A stretch of DNA of 64,000 nucleotides from Mycolicibacter heraklionensis (GCF_019645815.1 NZ_CP080997.1:2360880-2424879); one strand, 5' to 3'. Positions 50,710 through 61,580 are shown, numbered from the stretch's first letter. Numbers and translations: made by a program. Notes: a model not told the origin generated them from the letters alone.

Positions 50710-51285
50710 TCAGGCCCCGTCGAGCTCGTCGGCCGCGATGGTCCCCGAGAAGGACACCGTCACCTCGTCGGCGACCTGCATGGCTCCCATCAGCATCGAA
50801 TAGCGCCGCACACCGAAGTCGCTGTGACGTACTCGGGTGTCGCCGTCCACCTGCCAGGAGCCGCCGTCAGCGTCGCCGTCCTTGGCCACCCGAACCGCGA
50901 TGACGTGCGGCTTGCGCCGGCCGTGGATCTCCAGCTCTCCGGTCAGTCGATAACCGTCATCGGTCTGTTCGACGTCGGTGGACCCGAACCGGATCAGCCG
51001 ATATTTGTTGCTGTCGAGGCATTTGAGCGCATTGCTGCGGATCAGCGTCTTCTCCGGCGCGCTCAGCGGCGTCATTCCACCCTCACCCCGCAGCACTTGC
51101 AGTGAATCCACCTCGACAGCAAGCTCCAGGGCAGTAGGCCGGTCGCCGGACCGCGACACGGTTGCTTCCCAGCGCTCCATCACGATGGTGAGCCGATGGC
51201 CCATCTTTGCCGCACGCCCCGCCACCTCAGTGCGGAGCAGCAGCTGGCCGTGCGATGGGTCGAGCCGCGACTGCGTTCTGGTCAT
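50710..51285 (-). CDS. YceI-family lipocalin-like protein
   Basis: The 191-residue product has the YceI barrel pattern: LDPSHGQLLLRTEVAGRAAKMGH at the start, ALELAVEVDSLQV, SNKYRLIRFGSTDVEQ, YRLTGELEIHGRRKPHVIAVRV and VRHSDFGVRRYSMLMGAMQVADEVTVSF. YceI proteins bind isoprenoid-like lipids. There is no signal peptide, so it is probably cytosolic. ATG 51285 is used over an upstream extension to 51351. Only 1 bp separates its stop from that of the DUF7159 gene. Confidence 0.88.
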   Translation of the reverse strand: MTRTQSRLDPSHGQLLLRTEVAGRAAKMGHRLTIVMERWEATVSRSGDRPTALELAVEVDSLQVLRGEGGMTPLSAPEKTLIRSNALKCLDSNKYRLIRFGSTDVEQTDDGYRLTGELEIHGRRKPHVIAVRVAKDGDADGGSWQVDGDTRVRHSDFGVRRYSMLMGAMQVADEVTVSFSGTIAADELDGA

Positions 51286-51410
51286 CCGCGGGACTTTAGC
51301 GGGCCGGGCCCGCGAGGTTTCGACGGATTCGCGATGGCGTGCGGCGACCACCCGTTAGGCTCTGACGCGTCGCCGATGGGTGGCCTGGATCGACAGACTG
51401 AGGGCGAAGA

Positions 51411-51833
51411 ATGATTCGTGAACTAGCTGCAGCTGCTTTCATCGTGGGAGCCGCGGGTGCAGTCGCTATCGGCGCCGCACCGGACGCCGATGCCTACCCC
51501 GGCGATGTGCCGGGCATGGTCGATGGCCAGCGCCAGGGCGACGCCTGCTTCAGCTGGGAGCGCTTCATCTACGGCCACGGCCCCAACGGCCAAGCGCTGG
51601 CATGCCATTTCATCGCCAACCAGTGGCCGCCCAAGGACACCGGGTTCTGGCAGATCTCCTACCCGCTTTACGGGGTACAGGAGATCGGTTCGCCGTGCCC
51701 GAACCCACAGTCGGCGGCGCAGTCGCCCGACGGGTTGCCGCTGCTGTGCCTGGGTGCGCGGGGCTGGCAGCCCGGCATCTACACCGGGGGCATCGGCCCC
51801 TACTTCCCGCCGGGGATCGCCCAGGTCGGGTAA
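51411..51833 (+). CDS. Small secreted mycobacterial protein (Rv1891-like)
   Basis: A 140-residue exported protein. The signal is IRELAAAAFIVGAAGAVAIGAAPDADA. The mature part is rich in Pro, Gly and aromatic residues, with conserved blocks CFSWERFIYGHGPNGQALACHF and LYGVQEIGSPCPNPQSAAQSPDGLPLLCLGARGWQPG, and has four Cys. It closely resembles a secreted M. tuberculosis protein of unknown function. The ATG follows GAGGGCGAAGA. Confidence 0.88.
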   Translation: MIRELAAAAFIVGAAGAVAIGAAPDADAYPGDVPGMVDGQRQGDACFSWERFIYGHGPNGQALACHFIANQWPPKDTGFWQISYPLYGVQEIGSPCPNPQSAAQSPDGLPLLCLGARGWQPGIYTGGIGPYFPPGIAQVG

Positions 51834-51926
51834 TCGCGCCCGACGCATCCGCAGGTCAGCTTTTGTCCAGGATGGTGCGTTAGCTTCGAGCGGATGACGG
51901 CCGGTCACGGTAAGGAGCAGCGCACC

Positions 51927-52946
51927 ATGCGACTGGGGATGATCGGCCTGGGCCGAATGGGCGCCAATCTCGTTCGGCGCATGGTCGACGGCGGTCACGA
52001 ATGCGTGGTCTACGACCACAACGCCGACGCGGTCGGCGCAGTGCTCACCGAGGCCAACACCACCGGGGTGTCTTCGGTGGCCGAACTCGCGGCGGAGCTG
52101 TCCGCTCCGCGGGTGGTCTGGGTGATGGTGCCGGCCGGTGCCATCACGACCGGTGTCATCGAAGAACTGGCCGGCACACTGGCCGCCGGCGACATCGTGA
52201 TCGACGGTGGAAACTCTTATTACCGTGACGACATCATGCACGCAAAGATGTTGGCCGACAAAGGTATTCATCTACTCGACTGCGGCACCAGTGGCGGAGT
52301 GTGGGGCCGCGAACGGGGTTACTGCCTCATGGTCGGCGGGGATCGGGCAGCGTTCGACCATGTCGAGCCGATCTTCGCGACCGTGGCTCCCGGGGTGGAC
52401 GCGGCACCGCGCACGCCGGGGCGCGAGGGTGCGGTCTCGCAGGCCGAGAACGGATATCTGTACTGCGGTCCGTCGGGGGCCGGGCACTTCGTCAAGATGG
52501 TGCACAACGGAATTGAGTACGGGATGATGGCCTCGATCGCCGAGGGTCTGAACATCTTGCACCACGCCAACATCGGCAAGCAGGACCAGCAGGGTGATGC
52601 CGAAACCGCGCCACTGAGCAATCCCGAGTTCTATCGGTACGACATCGATATCGAACAGGTCACCGAGGTCTGGCGGCGGGGCAGCGTGATCGGCTCCTGG
52701 CTGCTGGATCTGACCGCCAGTGCGTTGCAGAAATCACCGGAGTTGGAGGAATTCGCCGGCCGGGTCTCCGATTCCGGCGAGGGACGATGGACCGTGATCG
52801 CCGCGATCGACGAGGGCGTGCCCGCCCCGGTGCTGACCACTGCGCTGTACGCGCGATTCGCCTCGCGCCAGCTGTTCGAGTTCGGTGCGAAGGTGCTTTC
52901 GGCCATGCGCAAGCAGTTCGGCGGGCACGACGAGAAGTCCGGCTGA
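51927..52946 (+). CDS. gnd2: 6-phosphogluconate dehydrogenase, short form
   Basis: The 339-residue protein is of the short GntZ/YqeC-type class, usually NAD-preferring, unlike the 482-residue gnd1 product. It has the Rossmann motif MRLGMIGLGRMGANLVRRMV, the substrate motif DCGTSGGVWGRERGYCLMVGG and catalytic residues in AGHFVKMVHNGIEYGMM, with DIVIDGGNSYYRDD. AAGGAG at 51912-51917 sets the ATG at 51927. It decarboxylates 6-phosphogluconate to ribulose 5-phosphate; cofactor preference is inferred from class. It lies alone between a secreted-protein gene and the moxR operon. Confidence 0.93.
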   Translation: MRLGMIGLGRMGANLVRRMVDGGHECVVYDHNADAVGAVLTEANTTGVSSVAELAAELSAPRVVWVMVPAGAITTGVIEELAGTLAAGDIVIDGGNSYYRDDIMHAKMLADKGIHLLDCGTSGGVWGRERGYCLMVGGDRAAFDHVEPIFATVAPGVDAAPRTPGREGAVSQAENGYLYCGPSGAGHFVKMVHNGIEYGMMASIAEGLNILHHANIGKQDQQGDAETAPLSNPEFYRYDIDIEQVTEVWRRGSVIGSWLLDLTASALQKSPELEEFAGRVSDSGEGRWTVIAAIDEGVPAPVLTTALYARFASRQLFEFGAKVLSAMRKQFGGHDEKSG

Positions 52947-53034
52947 ACAGCGCAGCTTCCTTCACGCGATGCTGGCCGCTGTCAGCCCCGGCATGCCAGT
53001 ATGGGGAATGCCGTGGCGACGGCGGGAAACCCAG

Positions 53035-53994
53035 ATGACTGGTGTTCCGGTGACAGCCGGTAGCGACAGGACGACCGTGCGGGTGATCGCCCTGATCGTC
53101 TTGCTGTTCGCGGCCGGCGCCGCAATTCGCGGATACGTTCCCGGCGCCCCGCCCGAGCCGCACCGGACGAGCGACCCAGGCACGGTACAGCCGATCGTTT
53201 TGGCGGCGCTGTTAACGGTGTCGGGCGCCATCATCGCGGCCGCCGTCGTGCACCGGGCTCGTCATCACCCCGCGAGAGTCGGCAGCATCGGCCAGTTGTC
53301 TCTGACCGCCGGAGCCGGTCGGGGGCCGGCCTGGCGCAGGGTGCTGATAGTCGTGGCGGCGCTGGCGTTGTGGCTGCTGACAATCGTGGTGCTGGCGAAG
53401 CTCGGCGGCGGGCACCGTTTCGAGATCCCCGCGGAGGTGCCCGGGCTGGGTGAAGCACCGCCGGGCTCGCCCGACGCAGCGGCCCCGCCGTCGCGGGCGG
53501 TTCCCGGCGGACCGGCCGGTGGCGCGTCCGCCTATCTGCTGGCCGTCGCCGCCCTGCTGCTGGCTCTGATCGCCACCGCGGTCGTTGCTGCACGCACCCG
53601 GCGCCCCGATCCCAGACCGCCCGTGACCATCGCCATTCCGGCTGAGGCGGAAGTGTCGAGTGCCGGCGAAAACCTTGCGCGGGCAGCGGAACTCGGCCTG
53701 GCCCGTGTGGTCGATCGCAGTCGCGAGCCACGGGCGGCGATCATCGCCTGCTACGCGGTGATGGAAAGCCACCTCGGCGCCGTTCCCGACGTCGCCCCCC
53801 GCGCCTGCGACACACCCACCGAAGTGCTGGCCCGGGCCGTGGAACACCATGCCCTGCCCGCGGAGAACGCGGCCCAGCTGGTGGCGCTGTTCACCGAGGC
53901 GCGCTTCAGCTCCCACCTGATGACCGAGCGACACCGCGCCGACGCGGTCGCTGCGCTGCGGCTGGTACTCGACGAATTGCGGAATCCACGATGA
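53035..53994 (+). CDS. DUF4129-domain membrane protein (Rv3166c-like)
   Basis: The 319-residue product has four hydrophobic segments (VIALIVLLFAAGAAIRGYV, IVLAALLTVSGAIIAAAVV, VLIVVAALALWLLTIVVLAKL and AYLLAVAALLLALIATAVVAA) and a cytosolic C-terminal DUF4129 domain (AIIACYAVMESHLGAV ... ADAVAALRLVLDELRNP). DUF4129 proteins in this setting accompany MoxR ATPases and may tie into transglutaminase-like or envelope processing. ATG 53035 is chosen; the length equals the M. tuberculosis homologue as recalled. It overlaps the next gene by 4 nt. Confidence 0.85.
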   Translation: MTGVPVTAGSDRTTVRVIALIVLLFAAGAAIRGYVPGAPPEPHRTSDPGTVQPIVLAALLTVSGAIIAAAVVHRARHHPARVGSIGQLSLTAGAGRGPAWRRVLIVVAALALWLLTIVVLAKLGGGHRFEIPAEVPGLGEAPPGSPDAAAPPSRAVPGGPAGGASAYLLAVAALLLALIATAVVAARTRRPDPRPPVTIAIPAEAEVSSAGENLARAAELGLARVVDRSREPRAAIIACYAVMESHLGAVPDVAPRACDTPTEVLARAVEHHALPAENAAQLVALFTEARFSSHLMTERHRADAVAALRLVLDELRNPR

Positions 53995-54475
53995 AAATGC
54001 TTGCCCTGCAAGGTGTCCTGCTGATGGCCGGCGCTGAGCTGGTAGCGGTGATCACCCACCAACATCAGCTCCTGCTGTGGGCGGCGGCCATCGCGGTCGC
54101 GCTGCCGTTAGTCGGCATCCGGCGACTGTTGACCACCGGAGGTTCGGCACCGCCCGCAGCCCCGGTTGCTATCGACGAACCCGGTGAGGCAATACGCCAG
54201 TGGCTGACGGGCACCGAAGCCAGAATCCGCTGGGCGGAATCGACCAGAGCCGACTGGGATCGGCGCTGGCGACCGATCCTGGCACGGCGGTTCGAGACCT
54301 CCACCGGGCGGGGCAGGACGAAGGACCCTGCGGCGTTCGACGCCACCGGGGCGCTGTTGTTCGGTGACGAGTTGTGGCCGTGGGTCGATCCCGGCAACGT
54401 CGCGCCCACCGGAGACCGCGGACCCGGACCCGGACGCGCTGTCCTGGAGGAGATCCTGTGCCGCCTGGAGCAGCG

Positions 54476-54479
<4 letters not shown>
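53991..54479 (+). CDS. Small membrane protein in the moxR operon (Rv3165c-like)
   Basis: A 162-residue protein. Two hydrophobic segments at about 4-55 (MLALQGVLLMAGAELVAVIT, HQLLLWAAAIAVALPLVGI) precede a soluble tail with IRQWLTGTEARIRWAESTRADWDRRWRPILARRFE. It starts in an ATGA overlap with the DUF4129 gene and its stop overlaps moxR. No family function is known. Confidence 0.82.
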
Positions 54480-55455
<976 letters not shown>

Positions 55456-55459
<4 letters not shown>

Positions 55460-56724
55460 CGCCAGACCCCGACTTCCACGAGGTGGATGTCGCCATCCAT
55501 TGGCGGGCCTCCCCACTGGCCAAGGCGCTGGCGACGGGTGCCGCACTGGCCCTGGTGGTGGCCGTAGGTGCATCGCGCTGGCAGTTGATCGCGTTCGCCG
55601 CTCCGTTGCTGGCGGTGTTGTGCTCGCTGGAGCGCCAGCGACCCGTTCCGGCGTTACGAGTACACGCCACACCCGCGGTTCAGCGCTGCTTCGAAACCGA
55701 GTCCGTCGAATTGGTGCTCGGCGCAACGACATCGGATCCCGACGTGGACCGCCTGGAGTTGGCGGTGTCGGCCCATCCCGCGCTCACGCTCACGGCGGGC
55801 ACCACCGCGCCTGGGTGCCGCAAGGCGGTCACTGCCACGGCCGGACGCTGGGGCCGCTATCCGATTCGTGCCACCCTGGGCGCAGTGGGTCGGGGTGGGC
55901 TGCTGGTCGGGACCGGAACCGTCGACATCGCCGAGATCACCGTGTTCCCACCGGCGCCGCCGCAGTCCACGCCGCTCCCGCGAAGCGAACTACTCGACCG
56001 GGTCGGTACCCACCTGACCCGGCATACCGGGCGCGGTGTGGAGTACGCCGATATCCGTGCCTACGTTCCCGGCGACCCGTTGCGCTCGGTGAACTGGCCG
56101 GTCAGTGCGCGACGCGGCAGCTTGCATGTGACCCAGCGGTTGACCGATCGCGGCGCGGACGTGGTGGTCCTGATCGACGCGTACCCGCAGCCTGCCGGCC
56201 CGGCGACCGAGGCAACCGAGCGGTCGGTGCTCGGCGCGGCGCAGGTGGTGCAGACCGCGTTGCGTAATGGCGATCGTGCCGGGGTCGTCATCCTCGGTGG
56301 CCGCCACCCGCGCTGGGTCGGCACGGAGATCGGGCAGCGCCAGTTCTATCGGATCGTCGACGCCGTCCTCGGTGCCAGTGACCGAGTCGAGTCGACCACC
56401 GGAACGCTGGCCCCCCGGGCCGCGGTGCCGGCGGGTGCCTTGATCATCGCGTTCTCCACGCTGCTCGACACCGAATTCGCGCTGGCGCTGACCGATCTGC
56501 GCAAACGCGGGCACGTGGTACTCGCGGTCGACGTGCTGCCCGGCTCGCCGTTTGAGAACGATGTGGATCCGTTGGTGGCCCGGATCTGGACGTTGCAGCG
56601 CAGCGCCATGTATCGCGACATGGCCACCGTCGGCGTCGACGTCGCCTCGTGGCCTGATCAGGAGCCGCTGGAAGAAGCGATGCGCCTGGTGACGCAGCGG
56701 CGTCGTCCCCGGGCGGTGCGGTGA
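55456..56724 (+). CDS. DUF58-domain protein (Rv3163c-like)
   Basis: The 422-residue product has two hydrophobic segments near residues 18-55 (ALATGAALALVVAVG, LIAFAAPLLAVLC) and a DUF58/VWA-like C-terminal domain: GVEYADIRAYVPGDPLRSVNWPVSARRGSLHV is the classic DUF58 signature, followed by VVVLIDAYPQ. It likely works with the MoxR ATPase in envelope protein assembly. GTG 55456 in a GTGA overlap with moxR is the start; the frame is open further upstream but antisense-like. Confidence 0.9.
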
Positions 56725-57170
56725 TGGCGCTTCCGTCGGGAGCCGACAGAGCCCTGCCGCCGGCGCTGTCCGGCATGTGTGGGCTGGCGATGGCCGGAGT
56801 CGCCGGTTTGGGCGCGTCGGGTACGGCGGCGACCGCGGCGTTGCTGTCTGCCGGTGCGGTGGTGCTCGGGTTCCGGTGGCGAGTGGCGGCGACGATGGCG
56901 GTGCTGCTTGCCGTCGTCGCAATTGGCCTGGCCGATTCGCCCAACGTTTCTGCGGCGGTGGCCGGTCTGGCCGCGGTCGGCTATCTTGCGCTGCGCCACG
57001 TCGGCACGGTGACCGTACCGACGGTGATCTTCGCCGTCGGGTTCACCGTCGCGGGGTTGATCGCGACGGTGTTCCCGTGGCGGCTGCCCTGGCTACCGCT
57101 GTTGGCGCCGTTCGCGGTGTTCGGCTTGTACGCCGTTGCCGCACAACCCTTTCTGCGCGTCGAGGGGTAG
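56721..57170 (+). CDS. Small integral membrane protein, last gene of the moxR operon (Rv3162c-like)
   Basis: The 149-residue product is almost entirely hydrophobic, with about five helices. It starts at GTG 56721 (GTGA overlap) or ATG 56724. It is convergent with the flavoprotein gene, 4 bp apart. Function unknown. Confidence 0.82.
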   Translation: MMALPSGADRALPPALSGMCGLAMAGVAGLGASGTAATAALLSAGAVVLGFRWRVAATMAVLLAVVAIGLADSPNVSAAVAGLAAVGYLALRHVGTVTVPTVIFAVGFTVAGLIATVFPWRLPWLPLLAPFAVFGLYAVAAQPFLRVEG

Positions 57171-57174
57171 TGGA

Positions 57175-58305
57175 TCAGACGCCCGATGCTTCGTTGAGGG
57201 CTTCCAGGGTGCTGGTGGCCTCGAGGTACTCCTGAATCCACCGTTCGATGACAGTCGCGGTCTTCTCCACCTTGGTGAACTGGCCGACGACCTGCCCGAC
57301 CGGGTTGAACGCGACGTCGACGCTCTCGTTCGGGTACTTGTTCGTAGCACGCACGGCCATGCCGGAGACCATGTACTGCAGCGGCATACCCAACGGCTTC
57401 GGGTTCTCCGGGGCTTCCCAGGCCTCGGTCCAGTCGTTGCGCAGCATCCGGGCCGGCTTGCCGGTGAAGGAGCGGCTGCGCACGGTGTCGCGGCTGCCCG
57501 CCTTGATGTAGGCCGCGTGCTGCGCCTCGGTGTTCGAGGATTCCTCGACCATCAGCCACTGTGAACCGGTCCACGCGCCTTGTGCGCCCAGCGCCAGGGC
57601 CGCGGCGATCTGCTGGCCGCTGCCGATGCCGCCCGCCGCCAGCACCGGCACCGGTGCGACCGCCTTGACGACCTCGGGCCACAGCACGATCGAGCCCACG
57701 TCGCCGCAGTGGCCGCCGGCTTCGCCGCCCTGGGCGATGATGATGTCCACGCCGGCCGCGGCGTGCTTCTGTGCCTGTCGCGCGGAGCCGCACAGCGCGG
57801 CGACCTTGCGGCCCGACTCGTGGATGTGCTTGATCATGTCCGCGGGGGGAGTGCCGAGCGCGTTGGCGATCATCGTCACCTTCGGGTGCTGCAGTGCCAC
57901 CTCGACCTGCGGGGTGGCGGTCGCTTCGGTCCAGCCGAGCAGCTGCAGGCTGTCCTCGTCGGCGCCCTCGACCGGCACGCCGTGGTCGGCGAGGAGCTTC
58001 TTGCCGAAGTCGAGGTGCTGCTGGGGGACCAGCTTGCGCAGCGATTCGGCCAGTTCCTCGGCGGACTGTCCGGAGTCCATGCCCTCGTACTTGTTGGGGA
58101 TGACGATGTCGACGCCGTACGGGTGGTCGCCGATGTTCTCGTCGATCCACTTCAGCTCGATCTCGAGCTGCTCCGGGGTGAAGCCCACCGCGCCCAGCAC
58201 CCCGAAACCGCCGGCCTTACTCACGGCGACCACCACGTCGCGACAGTGGGTGAAAGCGAAGATCGGGAACTCGATGCCGAGTTCGTCGCAGAGGGGAGTG
58301 TGCAT
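57175..58305 (-). CDS. Nitronate monooxygenase / 2-nitropropane dioxygenase-like FMN enzyme
   Basis: A 376-residue FMN TIM barrel: GIEFPIFAFTHCRDVVVAVSKAGGFGVLGA at the start, KVTMIANALGTPPADM, IIIAQGGEAGGHCGDVGS and VPVLAAGGIGSGQQIAAALALGAQGAWTGSQWLM for FMN binding. Such enzymes oxidise nitronates or reduce quinones/enones; in mycobacteria several are tied to steroid or fatty-acid breakdown. A KstR-type dyad stands 32-45 bp before the ATG. The substrate is not decided. Confidence 0.9.
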   Translation of the reverse strand: MHTPLCDELGIEFPIFAFTHCRDVVVAVSKAGGFGVLGAVGFTPEQLEIELKWIDENIGDHPYGVDIVIPNKYEGMDSGQSAEELAESLRKLVPQQHLDFGKKLLADHGVPVEGADEDSLQLLGWTEATATPQVEVALQHPKVTMIANALGTPPADMIKHIHESGRKVAALCGSARQAQKHAAAGVDIIIAQGGEAGGHCGDVGSIVLWPEVVKAVAPVPVLAAGGIGSGQQIAAALALGAQGAWTGSQWLMVEESSNTEAQHAAYIKAGSRDTVRSRSFTGKPARMLRNDWTEAWEAPENPKPLGMPLQYMVSGMAVRATNKYPNESVDVAFNPVGQVVGQFTKVEKTATVIERWIQEYLEATSTLEALNEASGV

Positions 58306-58336
58306 GACCTACTCCTTAACGGGGCGGGGATCGAAG

Positions 58337-58350
58337 TGAAACGTGTTCTA
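58337..58350. promoter_or_regulatory. KstR-type operator TGAAACGTGTTCTA
   Basis: The 14-mer matches the KstR motif TnnAACnnGTTnnA exactly, on both strands by symmetry, and lies in the 145-bp region before the flavoprotein gene (minus). KstR represses cholesterol and lipid catabolism genes. Other TetR-family regulators bind similar AACnnGTT dyads, so the identity of the protein is an inference. A TAATTAACTA block follows directly (58349-58358). Confidence 0.6.
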
Positions 58351-58450
58351 ATTAACTACCAGACTCGGCATCACGAGGCCAGTCGGGCCTAGGTGGGCTG
58401 GTGATACCTAACACTACCGGCGATCGTGTCCGGGGTCATCGGCTAGTAGT

Positions 58451-59242
58451 TCAGCGAGTGGAAAATGCGCGCAGTACCGCCACCCCGAAGCCGGCGGCGC
58501 GGCGTAAGGACCGCCCACCGGTGCGGACGGGGCCGGTGATGCGCAGGACCGGCCAGTCGTTCTCGGCGGCCAGCGCCGCCAGCCCGGGTCGAGGATTGAC
58601 CGGGCGGGGCCGGCCGACCAGCGCCATCAAAGCGGCATCCTCGTCGCCGTCGGCGTAGAAGAAGCTCTGTTCGAGGTCAATCCCGTTATCGGCGCAGAAC
58701 GCCTGCACCGTGGCAGCCTTCTGGGCACCCCACACCACGGGCTTGATGATGTCACCGGTCAGGATGCCCCGCTCGTCGAGTTCGAACCGGTTGCACAGCA
58801 CCTGCCCGATGCCCAGGAACCGGGCCACCGGTTCGGCGTGGATGGTCAGTGCCGACGAGCTCAGCACAACGGTGTGTCCGCGCCGCTGATGTGCCCGCAC
58901 GATCTCGTGCATGTGTGGGTAGATCCGGCTCGTGATGTGGTCGGAGAACAGTCGTGCGCCGACGTCGTTGAGTTCGCCGATGGACTCGCCGCGCAGATAA
59001 CCCGCTGCTCGCACCAGCAGCCGCTCGAACTGCATGCGTCCCAGGCGGTACCGAACGGCGGCCTCGACCACGCCGAACACCTCACCGGCGCGGGCTTGGC
59101 GTCGGCGGATCCGGTCGCCGGCATGTGCGGTGGCAGTGAACCCGGACACCAACGTGCCGTCCAGGTCGAAGAACGCCCCGATCCGGGCGCCGGATTCGGT
59201 CCGGGCGACATCGGCGATCGGATCGCTCGGTACTGCGGTCAT
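58451..59242 (-). CDS. HAD-IB (SerB-like) phosphatase
   Basis: A 263-residue HAD hydrolase: motif I AFFDLDGTLVSG (nucleophile Asp, about residue 26), motif II VVLSSSALTIHAEPVA, motif III and IV FFYADGDEDAALMALVGRPRPVNP. The IB cap segment (YRLGRMQFERLLVRAAGYLRGES) is typical. In mycobacteria such domains occur alone or fused to acyltransferases; this one is alone. It could act on phosphoserine, lysophosphatidate or other monoesters. Confidence 0.88.
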   Translation of the reverse strand: MTAVPSDPIADVARTESGARIGAFFDLDGTLVSGFTATAHAGDRIRRRQARAGEVFGVVEAAVRYRLGRMQFERLLVRAAGYLRGESIGELNDVGARLFSDHITSRIYPHMHEIVRAHQRRGHTVVLSSSALTIHAEPVARFLGIGQVLCNRFELDERGILTGDIIKPVVWGAQKAATVQAFCADNGIDLEQSFFYADGDEDAALMALVGRPRPVNPRPGLAALAAENDWPVLRITGPVRTGGRSLRRAAGFGVAVLRAFSTR

Positions 59243-59337
59243 CGCCGTCGATGTTACGTCGGCGCCTCGCGGTCCGGGGTGGTCACGCGCCGCGCGACGG
59301 GAGGACGTATCTGGGCAGCTGATAGCGTATTTGGCCT

Positions 59338-59604
59338 ATGGATGAAAAGGCCGGCGCAATGAGCACTGAGACCAGTGGGACCACCGCGACCGACGCGCGG
59401 GAGATTTTGTCGGAAAAGGCGGAGCAGAACGGCTGGCGGCGCACCCAGCGCGAGCGTGTCGATGTCTACAGTCGCGGGATCTACCACGTCCACGCGATTT
59501 GGCGCGACAACAACACCCTCAACGGCGGATCGCACTACGAGGACTCCATCTTGCTGACGTACACGACGGATCTCGCGAAGACTCAGGGCTGGTTGGCCCG
59601 CTGA
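59338..59604 (+). CDS. Small conserved-looking protein, unrecognised
   Basis: Between the HAD gene and a secreted-protein gene is an 88-codon frame; a second ATG at 59359 (MSTETSG) is also possible. The product is soluble, with SEKAEQNGWRRTQRERVDVYSRGIYHVHAIWRDNNTLNGGSHYEDSILLTYT, a mixed alpha/beta composition. Codon use looks like that of a real gene. Family unknown. Confidence 0.65.
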   Translation: MDEKAGAMSTETSGTTATDAREILSEKAEQNGWRRTQRERVDVYSRGIYHVHAIWRDNNTLNGGSHYEDSILLTYTTDLAKTQGWLAR

Positions 59605-59735
59605 CGCCGGCACGGTAACTGTCGCGGCTCCGGTTCGCAACGGTTGCATAACCGCCCCTCGTGTCACACAGGCAACAGTTTTCACACGGATAACTTCAGT
59701 CCCGACCTTCTATTTGTTGGGATTGGGGAGAAGCC

Positions 59736-60233
59736 ATGTCACGAATCCGTAAGTACCTGACCGTCGCGGCCGGCACCGCCGCGGGACTGTTCCTGGGGGC
59801 GCTGGCGTCCAGCGCCACTGCCAACGCCGACACCGTGCCGATCAACCCCGGGCTGCCCGGTGTGGTCGAGCAGATGGTTGCGTCCTCGACGAGCATTCCG
59901 CAGCAATTGCTGCAGACCACCACCTCGGCGCTGAGCGGCACCACCTTCGCTCCGCCCGCGACGCCCGGTCAGGCGCCGCTGGCCACCGCGACCTTCAACG
60001 TGCCGCCCTCGCCGAGCGCGATGCCGCAGCAGCAGGCCTCGGCCACCGGGCTGCCCGGCTTGGGGAACCTTCCGGCGAGCCTGAGCTCGGTGCTGCCGTT
60101 CCCGATGCCGAACTTCGGCGGTCCGGCACCGGTGACGGCGACGACGGCGTTGGCTCCCACCGGGTATCTGCCGACGGCTCCGGTCGCGCCGGTGTCGCCG
60201 ATGGAGGTCATGCTGATTCCGGGCTTGCCCTGA
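59736..60233 (+). CDS. Secreted Pro/Ala/Thr-rich protein, unrecognised
   Basis: A 165-residue protein with a clear signal (SRIRKYLTVAAGTAAGLFLGALASSATANA, cleavage near NADT). The mature part is rich in Pro, Ala, Thr and Gly without repeats and has no Cys; it could be glycosylated. The ATG follows TTGGGGAGAAGCC. It precedes cinA by 24 bp and may share its transcript. Confidence 0.8.
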   Translation: MSRIRKYLTVAAGTAAGLFLGALASSATANADTVPINPGLPGVVEQMVASSTSIPQQLLQTTTSALSGTTFAPPATPGQAPLATATFNVPPSPSAMPQQQASATGLPGLGNLPASLSSVLPFPMPNFGGPAPVTATTALAPTGYLPTAPVAPVSPMEVMLIPGLP

Positions 60234-60257
60234 CGCTGACTGCGTAATCTCGGACCG

Positions 60258-61532
60258 GTGAGCGCACGCGCAGGAATCGTCGTCACCGGTACCGAGGTAC
60301 TCACCGGACGTGTGACCGACCGGAACGGACCGTGGTTGGCCGACCGGCTCCTAGAACTCGGAGTCGAGTTGGCGCACATCACGATCTGCGGCGACCGGCC
60401 CAGGGATATCGAGAGTCAGCTGCGGTTCCTGGCCGCCGAGGGTGTGGACTTGATCATCACCAGCGGCGGCCTGGGGCCGACGGCTGACGACCTGACGGTC
60501 GACACCGTCGCCAGGTTCTGCGGCCGTGACGTCGTGCTCGACGACGAACTGGAAGCCCGGATCGCCGACATCATCAAACCCATGATGGCGCGCTACACGG
60601 GTCCGGGCGCTCCGGATTTCGCGACGGTCCGGGCGGCCAACCGCAAACAGGCGATGGTTCCGGCCGGCGCGACGGTCCTGGACCCGGTGGGCACCGCGCC
60701 CGGCGTGGTGGTGCCCGGCGCGCCGACCGTCGTGGTGCTACCGGGGCCGCCTCGTGAGCTGCAGCCGATGTGGCACAAGGCCATCCAGACTGCCGCGGTG
60801 CAGGAGGCGTTGGCCGGACGGACGCATTACGAGCAGCAGATGATCCGGATGTTCGGCTTGCCCGAGTCCGGTCTGGCTGACACGCTGCGGCACGCGCAGG
60901 ATGTCGTCGGCGACTTTCGCCGGCTGGAGATCACCACCTGCCTGCGCCGCGGCGAACTGGAGATCGTCACGCGCTACGAGCCGGACGCCGCCGGCGCCTA
61001 CGAGCAGTTGCTGGCACTGCTGCGTGAACGGCATTCCCGGGCCATCTTTTCCGAGGACGGTTCGCAGATCGACGATCTGGTGGCGGCGCTCTTAGCCGGT
61101 CGACTGATCGCGACCGCCGAATCCTGCACCGCGGGCCTACTGGCGGGCCGGTTGGCCGACCCGCCGGGCGCGTCGAATTACTTGGCCGGCGGAGTGGTGT
61201 CCTACTCCAACGAGGCGAAGGTGGAACTGCTCGGCGTCGACGCGGCATTGATCGCCGAACACGGTGCGGTCTCCGAGCCGGTGGCCGAGGCCATGGCCGC
61301 GGGCGCGCTGCGCCGCTTCTCCGCCGACACCGCGGTAGCGATCACCGGAATTGCCGGGCCCGGTGGCGGAACGCCGGACAAACCGGTGGGCACGGTGTGC
61401 TTCTGTGTGGCGCTGGGCGACGGCCGGATGACCACGCGGACCACCCGGTTGCCAGGGGAACGGGCCGACGTCCGGGAACGCTCGACAACGGTGGCCATGC
61501 ATCTGCTGCACCGCACACTGTCAACCGGCTGA
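60258..61532 (+). CDS. cinA: CinA-like protein (nicotinamide-nucleotide amidohydrolase family)
   Basis: The 424-residue product has an N-terminal MoCF-like domain ([47 protein letters not shown] and [12 protein letters not shown]) and a C-terminal CinA domain (about 265-420: [37 protein letters not shown] and [21 protein letters not shown]) that in other bacteria hydrolyses nicotinamide mononucleotide in pyridine-nucleotide recycling. The N-domain in some relatives is an ADP-ribose pyrophosphatase. GTG start. It matches Rv1901 cinA (about 430 residues). Confidence 0.94.
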   Translation: MSARAGIVVTGTEVLTGRVTDRNGPWLADRLLELGVELAHITICGDRPRDIESQLRFLAAEGVDLIITSGGLGPTADDLTVDTVARFCGRDVVLDDELEARIADIIKPMMARYTGPGAPDFATVRAANRKQAMVPAGATVLDPVGTAPGVVVPGAPTVVVLPGPPRELQPMWHKAIQTAAVQEALAGRTHYEQQMIRMFGLPESGLADTLRHAQDVVGDFRRLEITTCLRRGELEIVTRYEPDAAGAYEQLLALLRERHSRAIFSEDGSQIDDLVAALLAGRLIATAESCTAGLLAGRLADPPGASNYLAGGVVSYSNEAKVELLGVDAALIAEHGAVSEPVAEAMAAGALRRFSADTAVAITGIAGPGGGTPDKPVGTVCFCVALGDGRMTTRTTRLPGERADVRERSTTVAMHLLHRTLSTG

Positions 61533-61580
61533 TTCCTGCCCCGACCGGTGGTATGAACATCACACCGAGGAGTTGCAGGT

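Noticed and set aside
50710..51351. YceI start at 51351
   Set aside because: The added 22 residues are Arg-rich and unlike the family; ATG 51285 opens directly into the barrel.
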